Part shown: in pieces, positions 10,446-21,248 of the stretch | How positions within the stretch are numbered: position 1 is the first letter of the stretch | Layout: every line of letters begins with the position of its first letter | DNA from: Leptodactylus fallax | Lineage: Eukaryota > Chordata > Amphibia > Anura > Leptodactylidae | DNA: 64,000 bases | Direction of reading: 5' to 3' | NCBI GenBank assembly: GCA_947044405.1 | Contig: CAMRHE010000207.1 | Coordinates: 630,001-694,000, forward strand | Made by a program: the position numbers and the translations under genes | The notes under the pieces: generated by a model | Database searches by the model: none | What the model was told of the DNA's origin: nothing | Seen by the model: only the letters and a program-made list of their open reading frames with translations

Positions 10446-12786
10446 TGTTACTGATCACTCTGTATTACTGTATACTATTCTGTTATTGATCACTCTGTAT
10501 TTCTGTATACTATTCTGTTACTGATCACTCTGTATTTCTGTATACTATTCTGTTACTGATCACTCTGTATTTCTGTATACTATTCTGTTATTAATCGCTC
10601 TATTTCTGTATACTATTCTGTTATTGATCACTCTGTATTTCTGTATACTATTCTGTTATTGATCACTCTGAATTTCTGTATACTATTCTGTAATTAATCG
10701 CTCTGTATTTCTGTATACTATTCTGTTATTAATCTCTCTGTATTTCTGTATACTATTCTGTTACTGATCACTCTGTATTTCTGTATACTATTCTGTTACT
10801 GATCACTCTGTATTTCTGTATATTATTCTGTTACTGATCACTCTGTATTTCTCTATACTATTCTATTACTGATCACTTTGTATTACTGTATACTATTCTG
10901 TTATTGATCACTCTGTATTTCTGTATACTATTCTGTTACTGATCACTCTGTATTTCTCTATACTATTCGGTTATTGATCACTCTGTATTACTGTATACTA
11001 TTCTGTTACTGATCACTCTGTATTTCTATATACTATTCTGTTATTGATCACTCTGTATTTCTGTATACTATTTTGTTACTGATCACTCTGTATTTCTCTA
11101 TACTATTCTATTACTGATCACTTTGTATTACTGTATACTATTCTGTTATTGATCACTCTGTATTTCTGTATACTATTCTGTTACTGATCACTCTGTATTT
11201 CTCTATACTATTCTATTACTGATCACTTTGTATTACTGTATACTATTCTGTTATTGATCACTCTGTTTTTCTGTATACCATTCTGTTACTGATCACTCTG
11301 TATTTCTCTATACTATTCGGTTATTGATCACTCTGTATTACTGTATACTATTCTGTTACTGATCACTCTGTATTTCTGTATACTATTCTGTTACTGATCA
11401 CTCTGTATTTCTATATACTATTCTGTTATTGATAACTCTGTATTTCTGTATACTATTTTGTTACTGATCACTCTGTATTTCTGTATACTATTCTGTTATT
11501 GATAACTCTGTATTTGTGTATACTATTTTGTTACTGATCACTCTGTATTTCTGTATACTATTCTGTTACTGATCACTCGGTATTTCTGTATACTATTCTG
11601 TTACTGATCACTCTGTATTTCTGTATATTATTCTGTTACTGATCACTCTGTATTTCTGTATACTATTTTGTTACTGATCACTCTGTATTTCTGTATACTA
11701 TTCTGTTATTGATAACTCTGTATTTCTGTATACTATTTTGTTACTGATCACTCTGTATTTCTGTATACTATTCTGTTATTGATAACTCTGTATTTCTGTA
11801 TACTATTTTGTTACTGATCACTCTGTATTTCTGTATACTATTCTGTTACTGATCACTCGGTATTTCTGTATACTATTCTGTTACTGATCACTCTGTATTT
11901 CTGTATATTATTCTGTTACTGATCACTCTGTATTTCTGTATACTATTTTGTTACTGATCACTCTGTATTTCTGTATACTATTCTGTTATTGACAACTCTG
12001 TATTTCTGTATACTATTTTGTTACTGATCACTCGGTATTTCTGTATACTATTCTGTTACTGATCACTCTGTATTTCTGTATACTATTCTGTTATTGATAA
12101 CTCTGTATTTCTGTATACTATTTTGTTACTGATCACTCTGTATTTCTGTATACTATTCTGTTACTGATCACTCTGTATTTCTGTATACTATTTTGTTACT
12201 GATCACTCTGTATTTCTGTATACTATTCTGTTACTGATCACTCTGTATTTCTGTATATTATTCTGTTACTGATCACTCTGTATTTCTGTATACTATTTTG
12301 TTACTGATCACTCTGTATTTCTGTATACTATTCTGTTATTGATAACTCTGTATTTCTGTATACTATTTTGTTACTGATCACTCGGTATTTCTGTATACTA
12401 TTCTGTTACTGATCACTCTGTATTTCTGTATACTATTCTGTTATTGATAACTCTGTATTTCTGTATACTATTTTGTTACTGATCACTCTGTATTTCTGTA
12501 TACTATTCTGTTACTGATCACTCTGTATTTCTGTATACTATTTTGTTACTGATCACTCTTTATTTCTGTATACTATTCTGTTACTGATCACTCGGTATTT
12601 CTGTATACTATTCTGTTACTGATCCCTCTGTATTTCTGTATATTATTCTGTTACTGATCTCTCTGTATTTCTGTATACTATTCTGTTACTGATCTCTCTG
12701 TATTTCTGTATACTATTTTGTTACTGACCACTCTGTATTTCTGTATATTATTCTGTTACTGATCACTCTGTATTTCTGTATACTAT
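10446..12786. repeat. Minisatellite, 35-bp unit, about 67 copies
   Basis: A tandem array with consensus unit built of TGTTACTGATCACTCTG followed by TATTTCTGTATACTATTC (35 bp, about 31% GC, T-rich on the plus strand). Phase is kept: the diagnostic CTCGG variant recurs at 11578, 11858, 12033, 12383 and 12593, all multiples of 35 apart. One unit near 10590 is shortened by about 2 bp. Common variants are TTACTGATCAC and TTATTGATAAC. A block of eight units (280 bp) is repeated, so the array has higher-order structure. Each unit contains the palindromes TGATCA and GTATAC. Confidence 0.98.
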
Positions 12787-13124
12787 ATTAATCACTCTGT
12801 ACTGATCAGTAGATGAGCAATTTCTGTACCATAAATGGTAATGTTATAAGTTGACCACTCAGCTCCTCCCCTCCCCCAAAGGTACTATAAAAACTGTATG
12901 AGCTATCGTCTTAGCTAACCTCAGTATGGACCATGAATAGGTTCCATACATGTCTGGAAGTCATCGAACGATGGGTGTATATCAGTGTCAGGGTGCCCCA
13001 TTCAGTGGACTATTGCATCATTTATAACCACAGCTAAGTATTATCTCTTTTCATTTATGAAGCACGTATTATTTTATTATATTCTTGTGTAATTATAGTC
13101 ATTCTTTGACCATCTTTCTGTTAA

Positions 13125-13566
13125 CGAGGATCTTTCAGCACCTCCATCATTTCAAGATCTTAGCATCTATGAAGAGGTACCACTCCAGTGATTGTAACGC
13201 AGTTGAAATTTTCTCCTTAACCCCCACCATTCCTGAGTAACAAGCAAAGTTAATTTTGATGCTTGATGTGCTATTTAAGCTCTGTAATGTCAGAAGGGCG
13301 GTGTCAGGCAGGGGGCGTGGCTCAGAGCTCCAATCACAGGCTGTCAGTGTCAGTGCTCAGAATCACACCCCTTGTCTGCTCCTGCCTGACACCGCCCTCC
13401 TGACAGTACAGAGACTAAATAGCATATCAGGCACCAAAACTAACAGCAATGATTTTTCAGGAACAGTGGGGGCTACAGAAAAAAATTCCAACTATACCAG
13501 AAGCAGTGGAGCAGCGACTATCAATTGATGCAAAAAACTGGACTTGTCGGAGGTGAAAGGTCCTCT
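13125..13566. mobile_element. TTAA-flanked foldback MITE
   Basis: The element is bounded by TTAA at 13121-13124 and 13567-13570. The termini are imperfect inverted repeats: the left reads CGAGGATCTTTCAGCACC and the right, on the minus strand, AGAGGACCTTTCACC. Interior arms are complementary around GGGCGGTGTCAGGCAG (about 13299) and CTGCCTGACACCGCCC (about 13381). Related copies lie at 61687-62407. No coding capacity. TTAA duplication is the mark of piggyBac-type transposition, but no transposase source is present here. Confidence 0.85.
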
Positions 13567-13570
13567 TTAA

Positions 13571-15158
13571 CCTGTTGAAAAAAAGACTTACAGACTAGAG
13601 AATGGGATTAACCACAGTCTTGCACCAGACAGGACCCAGAGGATGATTTACAAGGGATTGTCCTCATGAGATAACCCATTTCATCGCGTTCTATAAGTAT
13701 TTTACTGAACCATCCTGCTCTATGTGGACCATCACTCTCCATGTTTCTGTCAGTTATCAGATTACCCCACTTTCTTACACCCTTCAGAATCCTATCATTG
13801 CATTATACTTCTGAATGCATGAGTACAGTGAGGTTACATTTGTCACACCGAAGGTCGGGGTTTTCTCACTGTAAATAAAAATAAATTTCTACACTATATT
13901 TAGTATCTTGCCAATTTATTTCTGTAAAAACAAGAAGAATGTTACCGAAAAAGAGATTAAAATGATACAGTCATAGGCGAAGGAAAATGAGATTGAGAAA
14001 ACCTTGTGACAGATACCGCAGTATGGGATGAACAACCCATACAATGTAGACTGACAGGCAGATCGAAGCAGAGATAAAATATAAAAGTGGCTAATGTACA
14101 AAGATAAAACTGCAGACGTAAAACACTGTGACAGAAAGCACATAGATGAAGACAGATGAGGGAACAATGGCTTACTGTGTATGATTTATTCTCTTTTTAT
14201 TTTATGCTACAAAACTCCAAGGCTGTCAACCTTTTTACCTGTGTCAAAAAGACAGGGATGGATCAGTTAACCCCTAACCTCCCACTCTAGAAGGTCAAAT
14301 ACAGAATCCATTCCTTTTCAAGCTCTTGTCTCTAAAATGTCAAGCTTATTCCTCCTAAAATAATATCTCTAATAAAGCTAACATTTGCTCCAATATCTTT
14401 CCAGTACTTGCCCCAGAAATAGGTTTTATATCTGTAAATATTAGTACTGGTTGTCTAGGGGTGTGGGGTATTTTACATTGCACCCAGTGGTGGTGGAAGA
14501 AGGATGGCGGTGTAAAAGAATTGTAGTAAAGGGGTTATCCACCTTTACCAAATTGATGGACCATCCATAAGCTAGGCCATCAATGTAAGATTGAAAGGTG
14601 TCAAGGACCTCTGCAGATCAGCTGTTTCTTAGAGCGTGTAGAATTGCTGGGCACTGCAGCGCTCATTCACCATGTTTTTAGTAGCAGCGATCGTTGGTAC
14701 TGCAGCAAAGTCCCATTCAAGTCTATTGGACACCATTGCACTACTGAAAACTGCTGCTACGACAAGTGAGCAGCGCCTAGTATGCAAACAATGCCGCATG
14801 ATCCAGGAAACAGCTGATCTACGTGGGTCCCAACAGTCGCCCACTGGTCTAAAATTGATAGATCATCTTGTAAAGGAAAATCATAACCTTAAAGTGAAAC
14901 TCCACTGTTATAAAGGTGCAGTAAACAACATATAACTGGGAATAAATGGCTGCTAGAGTGCCCAAATCCCTTTGCCCCCAGAAGTCCTAAATGCACTGTT
15001 TGCATGAACAAGGGGAACAGTCAGTCAGTGTTTTCACTGTTGTTGGCATCGACAGTATCATAGTTTCTATTGATGGTTGGACCCTTCAGAAAGTAATGTA
15101 ATATTCATTTATATTATATTAAAAATGTTTCCTTTACTTTTCTACATCTGGAGCTACG
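13571..15158. other. Non-coding stretch, possible weak TTAA-like repeat
   Basis: No gene found. Around 14526-14900 the ends AAAGGGGTTATCC and a distant complement with inner CTGCAGCGC / GCAGCGCC palindromes suggest another degraded foldback. The boundaries are uncertain. Confidence 0.35.
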
Positions 15159-15161
15159 TTG

Positions 15162-15388
15162 TAGGTTCACACTGGCATTAGCTGTCCATTGTTCTGGTCC
15201 GTCGGAGCAGCTTAGTTAAAATAGTGGTTACACACGGAGCCCGACGGACCCCATAGACTATAATGGGGTTCTTCAGTTGTCCATTGTTTTTATACTGAAA
15301 TCGGCAGACGAAAAACTGTAGTGCAGTGTGTGCAGGACACTGCAATGGAGTCTCCTATGGAGATTCTGAAGAAAATGTGAATTTAGCC
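15162..15388. mobile_element. GGTTCACAC-family MITE, diverged
   Basis: The left end GTAGGTTCACACTGGC and right end ATGTGAATTTAGCC are partly complementary. TTA follows the right end (15389-15391) and TTG precedes the left. Interior ACCCCATAGACTATAATGG is shared with 19080-19298 and 35430-35604. Non-coding. Confidence 0.5.
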
Positions 15389-15391
15389 TTA

Positions 15392-17597
15392 GGCTCTGTT
15401 CACATCATGTTTGACCCTGTCCATCAGACTTGAACATCTGGAATATTACTTGATGTATACCCTAGAGAGAAAGCTCCAACATATAGTACTATAGTAGCAT
15501 ATGATGGGATATAGTGTATATCACCCATTGACACATATTGTAAAAGAAAGTTTACTGTGTGGTATACATTCTGTGCAGGTAACTAAACTTTTCTGTACAG
15601 TAAAAGAAAGGCATATCAGCCAGATGGAGGCCAGAAGGACTCTCTTTTGGCTTTTGTAGGGTATGTTTGATGTATATGCTAGAAGCTTTTCTGGCATTTA
15701 TTCCAAACCTACCACTTAAAAGCAGTGTGAACAAAGCTTTAGGGGAAAAAGGAACCTGTCAATGGTTCCTTCAGATACAATTTGTTTCCCCAAAAAGAAG
15801 TGGTAAAACAACTTTTTTTGTATGAATGTAGGAGACATGAAGCTAGAAATCCGCCAGACGGTGTATGTTATCCATAATAACTAAGGTGAGGCCATGTTTT
15901 CCCTTCCCAAAGACAACAGGATAGAAGATTATAGTTTATACTATTCTTCTATAGCAGTGGAAGTATTTAGCAACATATGGCTTTATAAAAATGTGTAACA
16001 CCCAGACACATGCAATTATCCCCAACTCCAAGCCATTCCCTCTACTACAGCATGATTTATGGCAGTATCAAAATATAACTTCCTCTTCTTACCTTCTCCT
16101 ATCTATATGCTCTATAACCAATCCCAGCTTTCCAGTTTCCCATTGGGTAAACTCAACAATTAGATCCTTTAAGGGTATAGGGCAGCTGAGAATAATTTAC
16201 TTAGAGCCATCTCAAGCTTCTCTCTTCCAGTAGTTTCACCTATGTAGTGCTGTAGTTGTATAAGGTACCAAATGAAGCCAGCAAAACAACCCATCACATT
16301 GAGGGTCCATATTAAAGGTGGTGAAACAACCCCCTCTGGGCATATTTAGGATTACTGCCATTTTATTAATGGGTCATTGTCATGTTGGATTATGCCCAAA
16401 AATGGTTTACCAGTTATCTACGGGTACTATCGTAGGATTTTGTTGTAATATTTTAGTATCACTGCTTACACCTTTTATGGTGTGGGTTCTTTTGGTTCTC
16501 CTCAGGGTGCTGTAGTTTCCTATGAGCCCAAGATAGGATGGCGATGGAGAAGTACAGCGATGACTACCATACCTAGCTGGGAGAGACATGAACAGGCAGG
16601 CCCGTGTAATGCAAGAGAACACATAGGTGTCATAGAAAAGTCGTGTTGCTTAGGTGGACAGACTGGTATACATGAAAGGTTGCTCTTCCTGCTGAATAAA
16701 CAATGCATAGTCCCATCTAGGAGAAAGACAAGTATCTTATGAGTATGCGGGGAGCAGCTTAGAGCAAGATGTTAGCGAGTGGAGAATATTCTCCATGTAT
16801 GGTTGAGAGAGTGGGTGGAAAAGAGTCTTCTTGCATGGATCTAAAAACAACTTGGTTAGAGCACTTAAATAATGGCTACTACACCATCTCCCTGCACAGA
16901 GTGTCATAGTGACCTTATAGTGAGGGACATGCTGTGCTGAGAGTATAATAGCCACAGTACTGAGCACAGTAGTGCTCAGCAGTTATAGGTAGGCGGCGAG
17001 CCAAGACTATGGGCAGACACGACAGGAAAGGGTTCCTGTGCAAGAACCGTTATAGTTGTTTTACAGTATTTCAGCATAGAGCGCCCCTTACATCTCTCCA
17101 ACCAGTAATCATCACCCATGAAATCCATTCATGTAGGAATTTACCCACAATTTAATAGACAGTAGAAAGTTGCTCTTAAAGTGATAGGGCCCCCTGACCT
17201 ACTGGGCCCCTGTGCAGTTGCACAGGTTGCATCAATGTCCATTCTTAGCCAGGAATATAAAATAAACATTAGTTGCCATATAAAGGTGCTATTTAGGGAT
17301 TTTTAGAAGTCAGAGGCAGGTGAATAAAGCCGTTCTCTGCATGGAATACTGGCCATACGCAGGGGGGAGATTTACTAAGCAAAATGAACCAAAATTCTGG
17401 TGTAATTTGCACCAAAAAATATCTAATGTGCACCACAATTTTTACAACTTATACAAAAAAGGGGCATGGCTTTGTGGGAATGGGGGATGCTTGTCAGAAG
17501 AAAGGGTGGGGTTTAAGATGTGACACTGTGTGCCAAAAAAAGGGTCAACATTTTGGTGCAGTTTTTGATGGAAACTAAGGCAACAAATAAGTGGTGC
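15392..17597. other. Non-coding DNA, no supported gene
   Basis: Short frames only. None carries a domain I recognise. From about 17360 the phrase GGAGATTTACTAAGC begins an older dispersed repeat. Confidence 0.45.
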
Positions 17598-17601
17598 AAA
17601 G

Positions 17602-17845
17602 TTAGACTAGACAGGCAATAAACAGATTTACCAAACAACATTAGACCCTTTGGGGCAAATTTATTAAAATGCCCTAAAAGCAAAACTGTCTTACTTGCCC
17701 ATAGCATCACAATGTAACTTACATTTTCAGGGACAGACTACAGAAAGTAAGACACACTCTTTTTGCTATGAGCAACTAAGACAGTTTTGCTTTTTAGTCC
17801 TTTTTAATACATCTGCCCCTTTAAGTATTACACTGTCTAGTCTAA
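17602..17845. repeat. Foldback nested in an inverted repeat
   Basis: The inner foldback (17652-17820) has arms of about 50 bases that share AGCAAAACTGTCTTA, with the reverse complement at about 17779-17793. It sits between an outer 13-bp inverted pair, TTAGACTAGACAG (17602-17614) and CTGTCTAGTCTAA (17833-17845). The outer pair may be the split palindrome of an older element into which the foldback inserted. Non-coding. Confidence 0.7.
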
Positions 17846-18749
17846 GTTTGCCGTGTCTAATACAGTATTATAGTACTATAGTGGTAGTATACATACTATA
17901 CACTCTGTGTATGGAACCCTTCCCTTGGCAACGACGAGAAACGTTACAATCTGTCTTCTCATATAAAGAAGGAGTTAATACAATGTACTAAAAAAAATAG
18001 TCCTCCGAGCACACCCCTACACAATAGTAAAAAATCAGTTACACATTAATGGCTTTCTTCTATGTCTATGTGAATAAAATGGATCCTTTGAAACCTTATA
18101 CCCATTATATATTATTATATTAATTCTAATAATACAAGTGTTATAACGCTATTGCAAACATCAGACTAGTTATTCTCCCCTGCACCAGATTTCACGAATG
18201 TCCTCAACCAAGCTAAAGGTTCACCTCCTAAAAACGCCATCTTCTTCCATTCATGGCGAATTTCTAAAGGAAAAAAGTGTGATAATTTAGCAAATTAGGC
18301 CACATTCAGATTCCAATTGTTGTCATGACAACAGTACATTGAAAGCATTGTTTTAGCTATGTTACTTACTGCATGAGCTGTCATGAATTGCTGAAAGCAA
18401 ACTGACAATGTGTTGAACAAGTCATCTTTAATATAGGCCATTTAAATGTGCTCAGACTGTACCGAAGGACGGGAAAAATGAAAAGGAAGGAAGGAGAAGC
18501 ACGTCAAAAAAATTCTCTGCGCTTCTTGTTTGTTTTCTTGAGTTAATCACTTCATTTAAATCAATTTCTTGACATTTAAGAAAACATACAAGGCTGGACG
18601 GAAATTTTTCAGATACAAATAGAACAACACAAGGGCATATTTACAGATAAAGCCCTAGCTGCATGTTCACATTTCATTATGTAAGATCAGAGTTCAACCT
18701 ATTCATTGTCACAGCGTAGTACAGAAAGACCATGGAGTAACCCTTTAAT
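17846..18749. other. Apparently unique DNA with 16-bp palindrome
   Basis: The region 18180-18620 has no repeat signature that I recognise. It contains the perfect palindrome TGTTGTCATGACAACA at 18318-18333, which resembles an RFX X-box (GTTGCCATGGCAAC type). It is a candidate regulatory or conserved non-coding segment, but conservation is untested. Confidence 0.4.
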
Positions 18750-18882
18750 GACACAGGGTAGTTTGGCTTGGCAACTTGTTTCATAATTTCCATCTTCGCC
18801 TTCCAAATTTCATGACTTCTTTATTTTTTTGTCAACATAGCCATATGAGGACTTATTCATTGCATGACAAGTTGTACTTTTA

Positions 18883-19076
18883 GGATGAGGCTCCATGTTT
18901 TTTTGTGGCAGATTTTGCTGCAGTTTTTTGAGCCAAATTAGAAACGAGCAGAAGGGAGAAGTATAAGAATTTCCTTTATATTTTACATTCCATTTGTAGC
19001 CATTCTTGGCTTTGGCTCAAAAAATGCAACAAAATCTGCAACAACAAAAAAAGCAGCTCTTCCGCAATATGGGGCC
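18883..19076. mobile_element. TTA-flanked MITE type 1 (AGGCCCCAT ends)
   Basis: A palindromic MITE of 194 bp. The left part contains GGCAGATTTTGCTGCAG and the right part the complementary CAAAATCTGCAAC. The centre is GGCTTTGGCTC. TTA lies at 18880-18882 and 19077-19079. Other copies are at 26961-27162, 37417-37639 and 49257-49496. Confidence 0.75.
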
Positions 19077-19079
19077 TTA

Positions 19080-19298
19080 CGCTAGGTTCACACAAGCATT
19101 CGGCTTTCCTAAAAAGTAGTTACCCACGGAAACCCGCAGACCCCATAGATTATAATGGGGTCCGCTGGATTTCCACCAGGGTTTTGCCTGAAAAGTGCGG
19201 AAAAATGCTGCATGAAAAGTCTTTTCTCTCCGCATTTTTTAAGCGGATTCGGGGATGGAAACCCCAAACAGAGAATGAGCACTAGTGTGAACCCAGCC
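19080..19298. mobile_element. TTA-flanked MITE (GCTAGGTTCACAC family)
   Basis: The element is 219 bp between TTA at 19077-19079 and 19299-19301. The left end CGCTAGGTTCACAC pairs with the right end GTGTGAACCCAGCC. It inserted exactly at the TTA that bounds the preceding MITE, so three TTA sites delimit two adjacent elements. Non-coding. Confidence 0.8.
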
Positions 19299-19836
19299 TT
19301 AGTTGGCATTTTGGGATATATATGATTAGTTTTTATTAACGTTTTTGGAAGGTCTGTTTGTGAAAAGAAAGTACAATTCTGTCATTATTTTTTTGTGTTT
19401 TATTTTTATGGCATTTACTTTGCATTAAAAATGACATTGCAACTTTTTCCAGTAGGTCATTACGATTACAGCAATACCATATTTATATCGGTTTATGTTT
19501 TACCGCTTTTACTAAATAAATTCTATTGGCCATGAACAGAAAATCTTATTTTATATGCCCAGCATATACAGCTGCTGGACCCCAGAAAGGAGACATCTTC
19601 CCTTTCTTAACTACCACACCTTGTTTGGGTAGAATCTTTAGTGCAAACGTGAGTTTATAAAACTTACTATGCAACCTTTTTTATTGGTTCTGTGTAACTA
19701 GTAATTGCCAAAAGTGGCACTTTTTGGTGCATGGCCATTTGTGCCAAAAATGTACCACTTTGTCCATTTTCTGACTAGCTTACCACTTTTCTAGGCGGAG
19801 CAGGGCAGGAATGAAAACTTGTGTGAGTCAGGTTAA

Positions 19837-20080
19837 GGCCCCATGTACTGTAGCGGGCCGCAGCAGAATAAACACGCTCCAGGAAAAATCGCGTGGGTTT
19901 CCTCTGCGGACTTTCTGCTTCCATTATACCTATAGGGTAACCACCGGTGTTTCTGTAGGTATAATTGACATGCTGCAATTTCCAAAACCACAATGGTTTT
20001 GGAAATCGCAGCGTGTCCGCTACACATATTTTCCAGAAAGGTGTGGATGGGATTCACTACGCCACATGGTGCCCCCAACC
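19837..20080. mobile_element. TAA/TTA-flanked MITE type 2
   Basis: The ends GGCCCCATG and CATGGTGCCCCCAACC are roughly complementary. Internally CTATAGGGTAACC, GTAGGTATAATTGACATG and GGTTTTGGAAATCGCAG form the hallmark core. It is preceded by TAA (19834-19836) and followed by TTA (20081-20083). Copies lie at 39147-39383, 48918-49220 and from 49500. Confidence 0.65.
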
Positions 20081-20479
20081 TTATACATGAAAGCTATACC
20101 AGTCTCTTGTTGGTATAGATTTCAATTCTGATGTACAGGACATCCTACAATTCGCCAGAGCCTCACAATAGACCGGCGCATGATGCAGTACTTAGAATAA
20201 ATCCTCTCCTATGTGTCTCCATGGTTACAAACCCCAAGCAAAACTGATCCTGCAATCATGGATCACTTTATTCCATCTGCTCCTGTTTTATGTCACCTCC
20301 AGACAGTAGAAGAGGTAACAGATGGAAAGCTGTTACACCCGACAGCAGGATCAGACTGCAATCGGTGCATATTTGTAGTCTGTAACCAACCTGATCCATA
20401 GATCTGCGTAAGGGCTGGAGACACAATTTCAAGAAAATTTACAAAGTTGCTTAATTTTATATTTTAGGTGTATTGTAGC

Positions 20480-21240
20480 TAGAGATGAGCGAATCGAAGC
20501 TGATGAAGTGGAATTTGATCCGAATTTCAGGAAATATTCGATTTGCATCGAATCTGGATTTCCTCAAGGTTCGTGGTAACGAATCGCATTTTTTCATTAA
20601 ATTGCTGCCGCACGTTAGGACATGGGGCAAGGAACTCTGGGAACGTGGGATCACCCACAATTCCATGCATGCAGCCAATCATCAGCCAGCCAGCCCTGTG
20701 ATGTCACAGCCCTTTAACCCCTTTGCGACCGCCCACAGCATTGGGAGTGGGTGTTAGCTGTAAATGGCAGCTAACACCCGCTCCATAACCCCCGGTCGGA
20801 GCACAGATCCGCCATGCTACATGTCCCCCTCGGCACCCCCAGCGGCGAGATTGGGGGGTGCTGATATGCATCTTCTGCAGCCCGGGGTCTGGCCAGTGAC
20901 CCCAGGCTGCTAGTAGCCCCCAGTACCTGGTTGATCCTGCCCAGAAGTGAGGAAGTCAGCCTATGCATAGGCTAACTTCCACTATAGACTGCAATACAAT
21001 ATTGCAGTCTATAGTGCTGAACCAGCGATCAGTGCATTGCTGGTTCAGGTCCCCTAGTGGGACTTCACTAAAAACCTCTGCAAGGCACAGTGTTCTACAC
21101 CATTTTACAGGCTTTCTGCAGCCAGGAAATAGCTGTTTTTTAATGCGATTCACCGCAAATTAATTTGGATCGAATCGAATCGTATCGGAAAATTCGGCAA
21201 AGCTGCCGAATCGAATTTGTGAAAAATTCGCTCATCTCTA
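20480..21240. mobile_element. hAT-type non-autonomous element, clean 8-bp duplication
   Basis: A 761-bp element flanked by the perfect octamer ATTGTAGC (20472-20479 and 21241-21248). The terminal inverted repeats read TAGAGATGAGCGAAT inward from both ends. No transposase frame is present. The interior (about 20705-21080) includes CCCCTTTGCGACCGCCC and an inverted GGGTGTTAGCTG pair. That is similar to the head of the large TTAA element at 53823, so it carries a passenger repeat. The exact duplication suggests a fairly young insertion. Confidence 0.92.
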
Positions 21241-21248
21241 ATTGTAGC

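Larger units (their letters stand above)
18750..19560 (-). repeat. Old TTAA-family repeat, split by two MITEs
   Basis: Segments 18750-18882 and 19302-19560 read as one sequence once the MITEs at 18883-19298 are removed. They share GACAAGTTGTACTTTT and the GGTCATTACGATTACAGC-like phrase with copies at 29545-30760, 37208-37990 and 54280-54700. Non-coding. It is assigned to the large TTAA element family by shared modules. Confidence 0.6.

Noticed and set aside
10446..12786. CRISPR-like regular repeats
   Set aside because: There are no unique spacers. Units are directly adjacent and vary by point changes. It is a eukaryotic minisatellite.
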